The notes beneath the pieces are model-generated. The model saw nothing but the letters and a program-made list of their open reading frames with translations, was not told the origin of the DNA and made no database searches. Of a DNA stretch of 39,876 nt, positions 8,201 to 17,461 are shown piece after piece. Both the position numbers and the translations under genes were made by a program. This DNA comes from JAKAGZ01 sp035266865 (GTDB lineage Bacteria; Bacteroidota; Ignavibacteria; Ignavibacteriales; Ignavibacteriaceae), in the NCBI GenBank assembly GCA_035266865.1, contig DATFMR010000048.1:1-39876 (forward strand). Direction: 5' to 3'. Each line of letters starts with the position of its first letter. The stretch's first letter is position 1.

Positions 8201-9748
8201 ATGGGGGAATATATGATTGGTAATAATCAAATGAAAAAAACTCTCACTAAATATTTAATTCTTCTCATTATAACTATTACTTTTAAGCTTACCTTTTCAC
8301 AATCAGAGTTTGTGATGATTGTGTTACCGGATACTCAATATTATTCTGAAGATGATGGCACTGGAAGTATTGAGACATTCTATGCTCAAACCAACTGGAT
8401 TGTTGATAATAAGTCAGATATGAATGTTGTTTATGTGGGGCACGTGGGCGATTGTGTGCAAAATGATATTGAAGCAGAGTGGCAGAGAGCTGATACAGCA
8501 ATGGAATTTTTGGAAGACCCAAATACAACGGGCTTGACCTATGGCATTCCTTATGGTATTGCTGTAGGGAATCACGATATGACTCCCTGGGATAACGATG
8601 ATGGCACTAGCACAACTATATTTTACAATCAATATTTCGGAATCAGCAGGTTCAGTGGCAGGAATTATTATGGAGGTCATTTAGGAAGTAATAATGACAA
8701 TCATTATGATCTTTTTCAGGTTGGTCTTTTAAAATTTGTTGTAATTTATATAAAATATGGAGAATACCGAGAAAATCCTGCAGCATTGAGCTGGGCAAGT
8801 GGTGTTTTATCATCATATGGTGACAGATTAGGAATAGTTGTAAGCCATAAATTACTCGACGGTAATAGTGGTTCTAATGTATCTTTTTCTTCAGCAGGAG
8901 AGGCAATATTTGATGAATTAAAAAGTAATCCTAATCTCTTTCTAATGGTGTGTGGACACTGGACAGATGAAGGAAGAAGAACTGATACAAACGATGCTGA
9001 AAAGCCTGTTTATACAATTATGGCAGATTACCAGGGATTAACAAATGGTGGCAATGGATGGTTAAGAATAATGAGATTTGTCCCTATGGAAAATAAAATT
9101 TATGTATCTACATATTCTCCAACTTTAAATGATTACAGAACCGGCGACAATAGTCAATTTACCCTCAATTATGATTTCCAGTCGCTTTTACCGGTTGAAC
9201 TTAGTTCATTTACTGCAGCTGCCGATAATGATAGAATAATTTTACATTGGAGAACTGAAACTGAATTAAATAATCATGGTTTTGATATTGAAAGGTCTGT
9301 AGATAATATAAACTGGAATAAGATTGGATTTGCAGAAGGACACGGCAATAGTAATATACCAAAAGATTATTTATATACAGATAATTATCCACCTTTCGGT
9401 AAAGTTTATTACAGATTAAAACAGGTTGATAATGACGGTAAATTTGAATATTCAAATACAATTAATATAGATCTTTATGCATCAGATAAAGTTGTATTGA
9501 AACAGAATTATCCAAATCCTTTTAATCCTACAACGAAAATTGAATATTCCCTTCCAAAGGGAAGTCATGTATCGTTAAAAGTCTATGATTTGTTGGGCAG
9601 GGAAGTGGTTACGTTACAAAATAAATTTCAATCTCCGGGCAGTTATTCAGTAGAATTTGATGGCTCTAATCTGGCAAGTGGAATTTACTTCTATGTGCTG
9701 GTTACTGATAAATTTACTGTATCAAAGAAAATGAATATGATGCAATAG
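8201..9748 (+). CDS. Secreted calcineurin-like metallophosphoesterase with T9SS sorting domain
   Basis: 515 residues counted from ATG 8201. ATGs at 8213 and 8231 are also in frame, and the one at 8231 gives the most typical signal peptide (MKKTLTKYLILL to TFSQS). Metallophosphoesterase motifs are PDTQ (D44, Q46), GHVGD-VQN (D84, N88), GNHD (N124-D126), SH (H216) and CGHW (H253), giving a complete dinuclear metal site. A beta-rich linker follows (LPVELSSFTAA to YYRLKQVDNDG) and then the type A sorting domain from N436 (NYPNPFNPTTKIEYSLP) to KKMN. It is predicted to be exported by Sec, carried over the outer membrane by T9SS and anchored or released. The substrate is unknown; phosphodiester or phosphate decorations on surface polymers are possible. 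Confidence 0.88.
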   Translation: MGEYMIGNNQMKKTLTKYLILLIITITFKLTFSQSEFVMIVLPDTQYYSEDDGTGSIETFYAQTNWIVDNKSDMNVVYVGHVGDCVQNDIEAEWQRADTAMEFLEDPNTTGLTYGIPYGIAVGNHDMTPWDNDDGTSTTIFYNQYFGISRFSGRNYYGGHLGSNNDNHYDLFQVGLLKFVVIYIKYGEYRENPAALSWASGVLSSYGDRLGIVVSHKLLDGNSGSNVSFSSAGEAIFDELKSNPNLFLMVCGHWTDEGRRTDTNDAEKPVYTIMADYQGLTNGGNGWLRIMRFVPMENKIYVSTYSPTLNDYRTGDNSQFTLNYDFQSLLPVELSSFTAAADNDRIILHWRTETELNNHGFDIERSVDNINWNKIGFAEGHGNSNIPKDYLYTDNYPPFGKVYYRLKQVDNDGKFEYSNTINIDLYASDKVVLKQNYPNPFNPTTKIEYSLPKGSHVSLKVYDLLGREVVTLQNKFQSPGSYSVEFDGSNLASGIYFYVLVTDKFTVSKKMNMMQ

Positions 9749-10017
9749 GATAATATAAATTCAGAAATTTTTATCTATATAATATATCAGTTTATGAATC
9801 TAGATTGATTTATATAAATATCCATTATTTTAAAAATAAAGTATACTCTTTAATTGCAATCGATAGTAATAAAATTATTTTTTTCTGATAATAATCTTTC
9901 AGGATAATTTTTGTAATTCAGCTTATTCAATTCCCTGATTTTAGCCTAAATATTATTTTAAAATACTATTCTAAATTATCAAAAATTGTTCTCCTAATTA
10001 TATAAGGATTCAAGCTA

Positions 10018-12213
10018 ATGAACGGTAAATTCAAAATTATTGCAACTGTTGGACCAAGTTCACTAAAAGAAAATGTAATTAAAGAAATGGACCGTTGGGG
10101 AACGGATTTATTCCGGATCAATTTGTCTCATACAGAAATTAAGGATTTAAGAGATGTGATAAATAAACTGAGATCCTGGACTAAAAAGCCGATATGTATT
10201 GATAGTGAAGGCGCCCAGATAAGAACTGGAAAATATTCCAGTGGACAAATTATACTAAATACAAATTCATTAGTAGAAATTGTAGAATACAAAGAAAAGG
10301 AAACAGGTTCCAGAATTCCAATCTATCCGGGAAAACCAGGTGAAATATTTAAAATAGGAGATCTGCTGAGGATTGATTTTAATTCAGTTATTGTACAAAT
10401 AATTAAAATTGATGGAGATCAGGTTCAAGGAAGGGTTATAGAAGGTGGAATAGTTGGGAATAATAAAGGAATTGGAATAGATAGAATGCCTTTTTTACCG
10501 GCTTTTACAGAAAAAGATTATGAAGCAATAAAAATCGGAAAGGAAATGGGAATAACCCATTATGCCCTTTCATTTGCATATAAAAAAGAAGATATATTCT
10601 GGATAAGAGAGCAATTTGATTATTCCATTTTTGTGATCAGCAAAATAGAAAGTTATAATGCGCTTTACAATCTTCAGGATATTATAAAAACCTCTGATGC
10701 AATATTAATAGATAGAGGTGATCTTTCGAAAGAAGTTCCCCTTCAGAAGATAGGTCTAACGCAAAGATATATAATGAATTTTGCTACCAAATTTGATAAA
10801 CCTGCCTATGTTGCTACTAATCTTCTGGATAGTATGATTTCCGGTTTGCAACCAAACAGAGCGGAAATAAATGATATTACTAGTAATTTATTTAATGGTG
10901 CTATGGGACTGGTTTTAGCTGCTGAAACAGCTATAGGGCAGCATCCTGTCCAGGTAGTGAGAATGGCAGCTGGAATTATCGAGGAAACCACAAATTATTT
11001 AAATCGTCACACTGATCTTAATATTCATGAATTTATAGATAGTGTATATGAAAACAGCTTGATACTTCCTCACGGTGGCAGACTGATTCAGAATTACCAG
11101 GATGAAGTAGTAGAGGAAATTGAAAATAAAGAGTGGCCCAAAATTTATCTGGATGAAAGAGCGGCACTTGATGTAGAACAGATTGCAACCGGTACCTATT
11201 CTCCTATTTCAGGTTTTATGAATATTAAGGAAATGACTTCTGTTCTGGAATCAAACAGACTAAGTAATGGATGCATTTGGACACTTCCAATATTATTGCA
11301 GATGAATAAGAATGATATAAATTTTAAAATAAATGATAAAGTCCTTTTATATGCCAGACAGGAAAATGAACTAATAGGAGTGCTTGAAGTTAGTAATATT
11401 GAAATGATTTCTGATATGGATGAAGTTTCAAAAAAATGGTTTAATACTTCAGATAAAAATCATCCCGGAGTAAAATATTTTAAAGAAAAAGGCAATTACA
11501 TTATTAGTGGTAGTGTGTATAAGTTCAGACATGACAGTTCTCAAAAACCATTTGTTCTGACACCTCAGCAAATAAGATCTATTTTGAGGGATCTGAACAT
11601 GGCAACAGTGGTTGGTTTTCATACCAGAAATGTTGTTCATCGCGGGCATGAATTCATTCAAAAAGAAGCTCTCGAAATGATTAAAGCCGATGGCATTTTG
11701 ATCAGCCCGGTTATCGGACCTAAGAAGAAAGGAGATTTTGTATCCAGGGCAATTCTTGAAAGTTATCAAAAAATTATTTCCAAAGGTTATTACAATCCTT
11801 ACAGAGTCTTGCTTGGTGCTTTTTGCACCTATTCAAGATATAGTGGACCTAGGGAAGCTGTCTTTACTGCATTATGTAGAAAAAATTTCGGCTGTAGTCA
11901 TTTCATAATCGGGCGGGATCACACAGGTGTTGGAAACTATTATAGTCCAAGTGCATCTCAAGAAATATTTGATGAGATTGGCGATATTGGAATAAAACCG
12001 GTTTTCTTTGAAACAGCATACTATTGTAGTGCATGTCAAACAGTAACGGCCGGATGTCAGCATCAGGAAAAGTTCAAAATAAATATAAGTGCCACTGAAG
12101 TTAGAAACTGCCTGATTAGTAATAAAAGACCACCGGAATATTTATTAAGAGATGAAATCTCAGATTTGTTGGAAAATATGATGCGTGAAAAGGAAGAAAT
12201 ATTTGTAAGTTAA
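10018..12213 (+). CDS. Fusion: pyruvate kinase catalytic domains plus ATP sulfurylase
   Basis: A 731-residue fusion. Residues 1-about 345 match the A and B domains of pyruvate kinase: KIIATVGPSS, R33-INLSH (R33, N35, S37, H38), D62-S-E-G-A-Q-I-R-T-G (the usual D-T-K-G-P-E altered), K209 and E211 in SKIES, RGD-L with D235, T267 in VATNLLDSM, then AAETAIGQHPV. The allosteric C-domain of pyruvate kinase is absent. Residues about 349-731 are a full-length ATP sulfurylase: LPHGG start, H535-TRN-VVHRGHE (normally QTRNP), zinc ligands C670, C673, C680 and H682, G632-RDHTG and S691-ATEVR. ATP sulfurylase makes APS and PPi from ATP and sulfate; pyruvate kinase makes ATP from PEP and ADP. A sulfotransferase follows at 12385, so the role is probably activated sulfate for polysaccharide sulfation. 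No frameshift separates the halves. Confidence 0.92.
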   Translation: MNGKFKIIATVGPSSLKENVIKEMDRWGTDLFRINLSHTEIKDLRDVINKLRSWTKKPICIDSEGAQIRTGKYSSGQIILNTNSLVEIVEYKEKETGSRIPIYPGKPGEIFKIGDLLRIDFNSVIVQIIKIDGDQVQGRVIEGGIVGNNKGIGIDRMPFLPAFTEKDYEAIKIGKEMGITHYALSFAYKKEDIFWIREQFDYSIFVISKIESYNALYNLQDIIKTSDAILIDRGDLSKEVPLQKIGLTQRYIMNFATKFDKPAYVATNLLDSMISGLQPNRAEINDITSNLFNGAMGLVLAAETAIGQHPVQVVRMAAGIIEETTNYLNRHTDLNIHEFIDSVYENSLILPHGGRLIQNYQDEVVEEIENKEWPKIYLDERAALDVEQIATGTYSPISGFMNIKEMTSVLESNRLSNGCIWTLPILLQMNKNDINFKINDKVLLYARQENELIGVLEVSNIEMISDMDEVSKKWFNTSDKNHPGVKYFKEKGNYIISGSVYKFRHDSSQKPFVLTPQQIRSILRDLNMATVVGFHTRNVVHRGHEFIQKEALEMIKADGILISPVIGPKKKGDFVSRAILESYQKIISKGYYNPYRVLLGAFCTYSRYSGPREAVFTALCRKNFGCSHFIIGRDHTGVGNYYSPSASQEIFDEIGDIGIKPVFFETAYYCSACQTVTAGCQHQEKFKINISATEVRNCLISNKRPPEYLLRDEISDLLENMMREKEEIFVS

Positions 12214-12312
12214 CTTATATGATTTGCTTATTAAATATTTAGTTTGTTGATCTTTCATATTTTATAAAATATACGGTTAAAAAAGCTTTTCTTTTTCGAA
12301 AAAAAATATTTC

Positions 12313-12328
12313 ACTTAAAATTTTAAGT
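12313..12328. repeat. Perfect 16-base palindrome upstream of the sulfotransferase
   Basis: ACTTAAAATTTTAAGT is a perfect palindrome 57 bases before the ATG at 12385. It could be an operator for a dimeric regulator, but in DNA this AT-rich it could also be chance. Confidence 0.3.
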
Positions 12329-12384
12329 AAAGATTTAGGTTATAAGTTTTTTAATTAATAAATTCGTGTATATCCAAATTTCAA

Positions 12385-13329
12385 ATGGGAAAAATTAAAA
12401 TAGTATATTTAACAGGTTTCTGGTATAGTGGAGCCACTATTCTTGGCAGAAGTTTAAGAACTTCTGAGCAGGTAATTTATGTAGGTGAGATAAGAGATTT
12501 CTGGGTAAAAGGGTTGCAAAAAAACGCACAATGTAGCTGCGGTGAAAAGTTCGGTAATTGTAATTTTTGGCAAAATGTAAAAAAAAATTACTTGGATTCC
12601 TTTCCTTCAGAAAGCGTGGAGGACATAACTGAGAAATTGAAAAAATTTGATAAGTGGACCAATTATTTCAAGTTAAAAAAATTCCTTAAAAAAAGAGATG
12701 ATAAATCATACCAACAATTTCTGGACAGTTATCTTAAACATACAGAAAAACTGTATGAATGTATTGCCAAACAAAGCGGAAGGAATATTATAATAGATTC
12801 TTCCAGGATACCTGTAAGATTGCTTGCTCTTTCACAATCCACAAAGTTAGATGTATTTCCGATTTATGTAATAAGAGACCCTAGGGGCGTCGTCAATTCT
12901 TTGATTAAAAAAGATATCAGGAACTTCGGCGAAAGAAAATACAGTTCTGTTGGACATAGCATTAAATGGAATATCAAAAACCTTCTAAGTTTGGATGCTG
13001 TAAAAAGATCAAACACAATTAATAAAATTTATTTATCCTATACTTTTTTTACGAATAATACAGTAAGGGTATTAGAATTCTTAGAGAAAGTCTTGAATTG
13101 TAAAATCGATTATGAGATAGAAAATGGAAAGGTTTCGTTGGAGCTCAAACCCGGGCACGTATTTACAGGTAATCGTAGCAGGCACGATACAGGCAAAATC
13201 ACAATTCGTGAGGATGAAAAGTGGAGATATGAACTAAAGTGGAATTATAAGATTTTAGTTTCGCTTGCTTCATTTCCCTTGTATAAATATTTATTGGCAA
13301 GGTATCGTTTGAAGAACTGGCGAATGTAA
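12385..13329 (+). CDS. Sulfotransferase, CxCG-containing type (type A)
   Basis: A 314-residue cytoplasmic sulfotransferase. The 5'-phosphosulfate loop is at G11-L20 (GFWYSGATIL) and the 3'-phosphate motif at I163-S172 (IRDPRGVVNS), with R164 and S172 in the expected positions. Between them is C50-S-C-G and C59 in GNCNFW, a cysteine pattern typical of a bacterial polysaccharide-locus sulfotransferase subfamily. The C-terminal part has IDYEIENG and a GN-R/W segment (HVFTGNRSR and DEKW). It would move sulfate from PAPS to a sugar hydroxyl or amine. It follows the ATP sulfurylase fusion by 171 bases. I call it type A because the sulfotransferases at 25181 and 34990 are a different subtype; relics of type A are found next to both of those. 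Confidence 0.87.
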   Translation: MGKIKIVYLTGFWYSGATILGRSLRTSEQVIYVGEIRDFWVKGLQKNAQCSCGEKFGNCNFWQNVKKNYLDSFPSESVEDITEKLKKFDKWTNYFKLKKFLKKRDDKSYQQFLDSYLKHTEKLYECIAKQSGRNIIIDSSRIPVRLLALSQSTKLDVFPIYVIRDPRGVVNSLIKKDIRNFGERKYSSVGHSIKWNIKNLLSLDAVKRSNTINKIYLSYTFFTNNTVRVLEFLEKVLNCKIDYEIENGKVSLELKPGHVFTGNRSRHDTGKITIREDEKWRYELKWNYKILVSLASFPLYKYLLARYRLKNWRM

Positions 13330-13477
13330 CCACACTAATTTTTTTGGGTAAAATTTTAAATATAGATATTCTTAAATAGTTTTATCCCATAGGTTATTGA
13401 CGGAAACTTAAGAACAAATAGAACATTGAAAATTATTATATTTACTTTCAATATTCTTAAAATTATATGACCAAATT

Positions 13478-15016
13478 ATGTTTAAAACAATCACTATAAT
13501 TGCGGTAGAATTAAAATATATAAGCCTATCATTATTTTTATTTTTTCAATGCCTTGTCTTTGGTCAAACTATCCCAATAACTATAATGACTTATAACACA
13601 AGTGACGCTGGTGGTGTTTGGTCAGCAAATAGTCCGTCACGGGTTGCTAATATGCGCAACGTTATAAGTGCTATTAACCCGGATATTATTGTAGCAATAG
13701 AAATTTATAATAGTAATACTGATGCCTTTTTAGATTATGTATTAAATTATAATAGTCCCGGCACTTATTCAAAAGGAACATTTATTGCAAATAATAATGC
13801 AATTAGCCCCAATAGCAACTGTTTATACTATAAAACTGCAAAATTTGATGGTGGCAGCTTTGATAACACCGTTATTCCAGCGTATCTCGATTTAACTCAA
13901 ACTACAAGATACCGTGATATAAACAAATTCACGATTACTCAGAACGGGGGTAGTACTATAATAATATACGCTGTACATTTGATACCGGATGGTTCTAAAA
14001 CTTTTGATGGAAGCAGTACTACGCGTGCGAACCAAATAAGCTATTTACATTCTTATCTTGAAAATGATGCCACTACTTCTACTGACAATTATATTGTTTT
14101 AGGCGATTTTAATATAAAAAGTCCTGATGAGGGTGCATACAAGAATTTGTTTGTGTCTCAGGGGGGGTATTTTTATGATCCAAGCAATCCTTCTGATGAA
14201 TTTGGTTCAAGCTGGAACACATCAACATTCATCCCCTATCTTAGCTTTCAGTCGACTCAGGTTAAAAATAAGTTTGATAACATCCTGATTTCCGGAAATG
14301 TAAAAGATAATTTACAAGGAATCGAGTATCATTCCAATTCGTATACTGTTTATGGAAATCCAAATAATTATGGCAGTACAAGCACTGATACGGATGCAAG
14401 TTCTGCATCAGATCACCTACCTGTTTATGCTGTATTTGATTTCAGTGATGGTGCTGCTCCGGTTGAATTGGTATCTTTCACAGGCAGGATTAAGGATGGG
14501 GAGGTGGGGCTTGATTGGAATACGGCAACCGAAGTAAATAATTATGGGTTTGAGATTGAAAGATCAACTGATAAATTTTTATGGGATAATATCGGTTTTG
14601 TTCCTGGAAATGGAAATAGCAATGCTCCCAAGAATTATTCATTTATTGACAAATCTATTCCAAGTGGAGCGATTTATTATAGGTTAAAACAGGAAGATTT
14701 TGACGGCAAGTTTGAATATTCTAATGTGATAAAATTGGAATATAAATTTTCATCGAAGCCTAGTTTATCTCAAAATTATCCAAATCCTTTCAATCCTGCT
14801 TCTGTCATTAAATATACGATACCGACAAATGGAATTGTGTCACTGAAGATTTACGATGTGTTGGGAAGAGAAGTTGCAATACTTGTAAATAAGAAACAGA
14901 ATGCTGGTAATCATTCCGTTAATTTTAATGGAGCCAGTTTGACAAGCGGAATATATATTTACGTCTTAACGACGAATGATTTTGTTTTATCAAAGAAAAT
15001 GAATCTTCTTAAATAG
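13478..15016 (+). CDS. Secreted endonuclease/exonuclease/phosphatase-fold protein with T9SS sorting domain
   Basis: A 512-residue protein. The signal peptide ends near LVFGQT (about residue 30). The EEP domain (about 32-322) has N40 in MTYN, E75 in IVAIEIYN, H167 in YAVHLIP, G209-DFN and the terminal S311-DHLP, i.e. the full catalytic set of Mg-dependent phosphodiesterases such as DNase I or sphingomyelinase-type enzymes. A linker of the LPVEL/ERS type follows (APVELVSFTGRI to YRLKQEDFDG) and the sorting domain starts at N433 (NYPNPFNPASVIKYTIP). The linker and tail closely resemble those of the proteins at 8201, 30633 and 39171. It could be an extracellular nuclease or phosphodiesterase; the substrate cannot be told from sequence. 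Confidence 0.85.
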   Translation: MFKTITIIAVELKYISLSLFLFFQCLVFGQTIPITIMTYNTSDAGGVWSANSPSRVANMRNVISAINPDIIVAIEIYNSNTDAFLDYVLNYNSPGTYSKGTFIANNNAISPNSNCLYYKTAKFDGGSFDNTVIPAYLDLTQTTRYRDINKFTITQNGGSTIIIYAVHLIPDGSKTFDGSSTTRANQISYLHSYLENDATTSTDNYIVLGDFNIKSPDEGAYKNLFVSQGGYFYDPSNPSDEFGSSWNTSTFIPYLSFQSTQVKNKFDNILISGNVKDNLQGIEYHSNSYTVYGNPNNYGSTSTDTDASSASDHLPVYAVFDFSDGAAPVELVSFTGRIKDGEVGLDWNTATEVNNYGFEIERSTDKFLWDNIGFVPGNGNSNAPKNYSFIDKSIPSGAIYYRLKQEDFDGKFEYSNVIKLEYKFSSKPSLSQNYPNPFNPASVIKYTIPTNGIVSLKIYDVLGREVAILVNKKQNAGNHSVNFNGASLTSGIYIYVLTTNDFVLSKKMNLLK

Positions 15017-15402
15017 ACCTTTAGAAAGGATATATGATAAATTGAGATGATGTAGATTATAATTAAAGGTAAATTGGGCCTTAATCGAAGATATATATAT
15101 TCCTGTTCCTGTCTAATTCAAATATGTACAGGAGAATGACAAAATAACGTTGTGTATATATCAGATAAATAATAACTTAAATTACTCTGAGTGAATTAAG
15201 TTATTTTTTTTACCCTGTTTTGAATTACTGAAACAGGATTAATATAGCATCTTCGAAATTTTAGTAATTATTTAAAATTACTTATTTTAACTATGGCCTA
15301 AAAGTTAGTTTTTTCTTGTCTTATAATCGTAATAACGAATTTATAGTATATTAAAGTATCTTTTTAACAGGTTGTAGATTAGTAGGATAAAAGCAAATTT
15401 TG
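15017..15402. other. 386-base intergenic region with structured elements
   Basis: No coding signal was seen. The region contains inverted TCCTGT/ACAGGA motifs (15107-15112 with 15128-15133), a terminator (15171-15211) and a further perfect hairpin CCTGTTT/AAACAGG (15214-15220 with 15231-15237). The remaining bases up to 15402 show only AT-rich sequence and probably hold the promoter of the next operon, although I cannot define one. Confidence 0.5.
15171..15211 (+). terminator. Rho-independent terminator
   Basis: AATAACTTAA (15171-15180) pairs with TTAAGTTATT (15196-15205), extended by two further pairs with one bulged A, followed by a T-run that overlaps the stem end (15204-15211). It is 155 bases after the EEP gene and before the operon at 15403. 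The stem is AT-rich but long. Confidence 0.65.
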
Positions 15403-16518
15403 ATGATTAATCAGTTCAAAAATTATAAAATATTTGAAGAGTCATCAGCTGTTGACGAAGAATGGACAGAATTCGTGCTTCAAAGAGCTGAATGTTCTAT
15501 TTATTATCATCCCGCCTGGTTGAGAGTTCTAGAAAAAGAAACAAATCAAAAAATAATTAAATTGGTTTGCAGAGATGATGCAGGACTATTAGCAGGTATT
15601 TTACCGCTTCAATTCACTAAAGGTATTCCATTTGGTATAGGGGGAATGCCGGGTAAAAAGCGCATATCTTCTTTGCCCAGAACTCCTGTCGGTGGTCTGA
15701 TGGCATCGAGTGATGAAGTGGCAGACTTACTTATCCAAAGAGCAATTGAAATAACCAACAGAAATTCAAAATATAGATTACAAATAAAGTCTTTTAATGA
15801 TAAATTGAATGAACGAGTAACTCTGATTTCAAAGTACTTCTGGCGTGAATTTTATTTTACTCATATACCCAAATATCCTGAAGAATTAAGGTTTGGTAAC
15901 TCAAAAAATCATACAAAAATTAAGTGGGGAGTTAATAAAGCTATTAAAAATGGAGTAAAAATAAGATATTCTGATTCTGAAAAAGATATTTTGAAATGGT
16001 ACAATTTGTACCTTGATACCATGAAATTTCATACAACACCGCCGAGATCATTACGATTTTTTAAAAGTCTATGGAAAAACCTAAAGCCTAAGGGCTTAAT
16101 GCAATTAGTTCTTGCTGAATTGGAAGAAGATGGAAAGCAAAGGATCATCGCAGGAAGTATTTTCTTAACTTTTAATAAAATTATAGTTTATGCTTTTAAC
16201 GGGAGTGACAGAAATGATTTTGACTTAAGACCGAACGATTTAATTCACTGGACGGTTATTCACGATGCACAAAAAATAGGTTTTCAAATTTATGATTGGG
16301 GAGAGGTGGTTAAAGGACAGGAAGGATTAGCTGCATATAAAGAGAAATGGTCTTGTAAAAAACTTGATTTGTATCACTATTATTACCCAGGATTTGAAAC
16401 AAAGAATGAGGAAAGCATTGATTCAAGTACTAAGGATGGATTACTAAAAAAAATGTGGGGTTTTTTGCCACTAAAAATCACGTCTTCAATAGGTTCTCAA
16501 ATATTTAAATATTTATAA
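15403..16518 (+). CDS. FemAB/GNAT-like transferase, second copy
   Basis: A 371-residue protein of the same FemAB-like class as 3878. The ATG at 15403 is preferred over the TTG at 15400 directly before it. Visible family features are YYHPAWLRVLEKETNQK near the N-terminus, IKWGVNKAIKNGVKIRYSD in the middle and the C-terminal signature DWGEVVKGQEGLAAYKEKW. It diverges strongly from the first copy, so the two are old paralogues rather than a recent duplication. The stop codon overlaps the start of the deacetylase gene (TAATG), implying translational coupling. The pairing with a NodB-like deacetylase suggests it may acylate an amine exposed by deacetylation; that is inference. Confidence 0.78.
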   Translation: MINQFKNYKIFEESSAVDEEWTEFVLQRAECSIYYHPAWLRVLEKETNQKIIKLVCRDDAGLLAGILPLQFTKGIPFGIGGMPGKKRISSLPRTPVGGLMASSDEVADLLIQRAIEITNRNSKYRLQIKSFNDKLNERVTLISKYFWREFYFTHIPKYPEELRFGNSKNHTKIKWGVNKAIKNGVKIRYSDSEKDILKWYNLYLDTMKFHTTPPRSLRFFKSLWKNLKPKGLMQLVLAELEEDGKQRIIAGSIFLTFNKIIVYAFNGSDRNDFDLRPNDLIHWTVIHDAQKIGFQIYDWGEVVKGQEGLAAYKEKWSCKKLDLYHYYYPGFETKNEESIDSSTKDGLLKKMWGFLPLKITSSIGSQIFKYL

Positions 16519-17447
16519 TGTTAAGAAAATTATTTTATTCTATTAAGCCGCTTATACCAAGATCATTTCAGATTTTTCTAAGGAGAAATCTAGTAAGAAT
16601 ACAACGTATAAAGTACAAAGATGTATGGCCTATTTTTAGATCCTCTGAAGTAAAGCCGAAAAATTGGAGAGGCTGGCCTGAAGATAAGAAGTTTGCATTT
16701 GTATTAACACACGATGTAGAATTACAAGGTGGACACGATAAGTCCTTAAAATTGGCATTGCTGGAAAAAGAATTGGGATTTGTATCATCTTTTAATTTTG
16801 TCCCGGAAAGATATAACGTTTCACCTGAGGTCAGGAACGAGCTTGTACAACTTGGCTTTGAAGTGGGCGTTCACGGACTGAACCACGATGGTAGGCTTTT
16901 TTTTAATAAAGAAATATTTGATGAGAGAGCAAAGAAAATTAATGAATATATAAAACAATGGAATGCAACAGGTTTTAGAGCTCCCGCTATGCATCATAAC
17001 CTGGAGTGGATTCATGATCTTAATATCAAATACGATCTTTCTACATTTGATACTGATCCTTTTGAACCCCAGTCAGATGGTGTGGGGACAATATTTCCAT
17101 TTATAGTGGCATCTAAAGATAATGACTGTAAATATGTTGAATTACCTTATACATTGGTACAGGATTTTACATTATTCATTTTAATGCAAGAGAAAGATAT
17201 ACAAGTATGGAGGAATAAAGTTGATTGGATTGCAGAAAAGGGCGGAATGGTTTTAGTAAATGTTCATCCTGATTACATTGATTTTGGAAATGGCAAATCA
17301 AAAAAAGAAGAATTTTCTGTGAAATTGTATATTGATTTGCTTCAATATATTAATGGAAAATATTCTGATAAATACTGGAATGTACTGCCAAAGGATGTAG
17401 CAAAATATATCTTTAATCAACAACCACAAACAATTACGGCGCATTAA
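16518..17447 (+). CDS. NodB-like polysaccharide deacetylase
   Basis: A 309-residue protein of the carbohydrate esterase 4 (NodB) superfamily. The first motif, normally TFDDG, is T64-HDVE (H65, D66, E68); the metal-binding histidine motif is H119-GLNH (H119, H123); R154-AP is motif 3; a late VNVHPDY supplies the terminal His. The HDVE variant is known from deacetylase-like proteins in exopolysaccharide and exosortase loci. No signal peptide is evident, although residues 1-25 are basic and hydrophobic, so it may act on a lipid-linked intermediate in the cytoplasm. It overlaps the FemAB-like gene by one base and precedes a GT4 gene by 14 bases, making a tight three-gene operon. Confidence 0.82.
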   Translation: MLRKLFYSIKPLIPRSFQIFLRRNLVRIQRIKYKDVWPIFRSSEVKPKNWRGWPEDKKFAFVLTHDVELQGGHDKSLKLALLEKELGFVSSFNFVPERYNVSPEVRNELVQLGFEVGVHGLNHDGRLFFNKEIFDERAKKINEYIKQWNATGFRAPAMHHNLEWIHDLNIKYDLSTFDTDPFEPQSDGVGTIFPFIVASKDNDCKYVELPYTLVQDFTLFILMQEKDIQVWRNKVDWIAEKGGMVLVNVHPDYIDFGNGKSKKEEFSVKLYIDLLQYINGKYSDKYWNVLPKDVAKYIFNQQPQTITAH

Positions 17448-17461
17448 AAAATTATTAATTT

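Noticed and set aside
11449..11769. 106-codon minus-strand ORF
   Set aside because: It lies wholly inside the ATP sulfurylase half of the fusion gene, whose motifs are clear; composition is Asn/Phe/Ile-rich shadow sequence.
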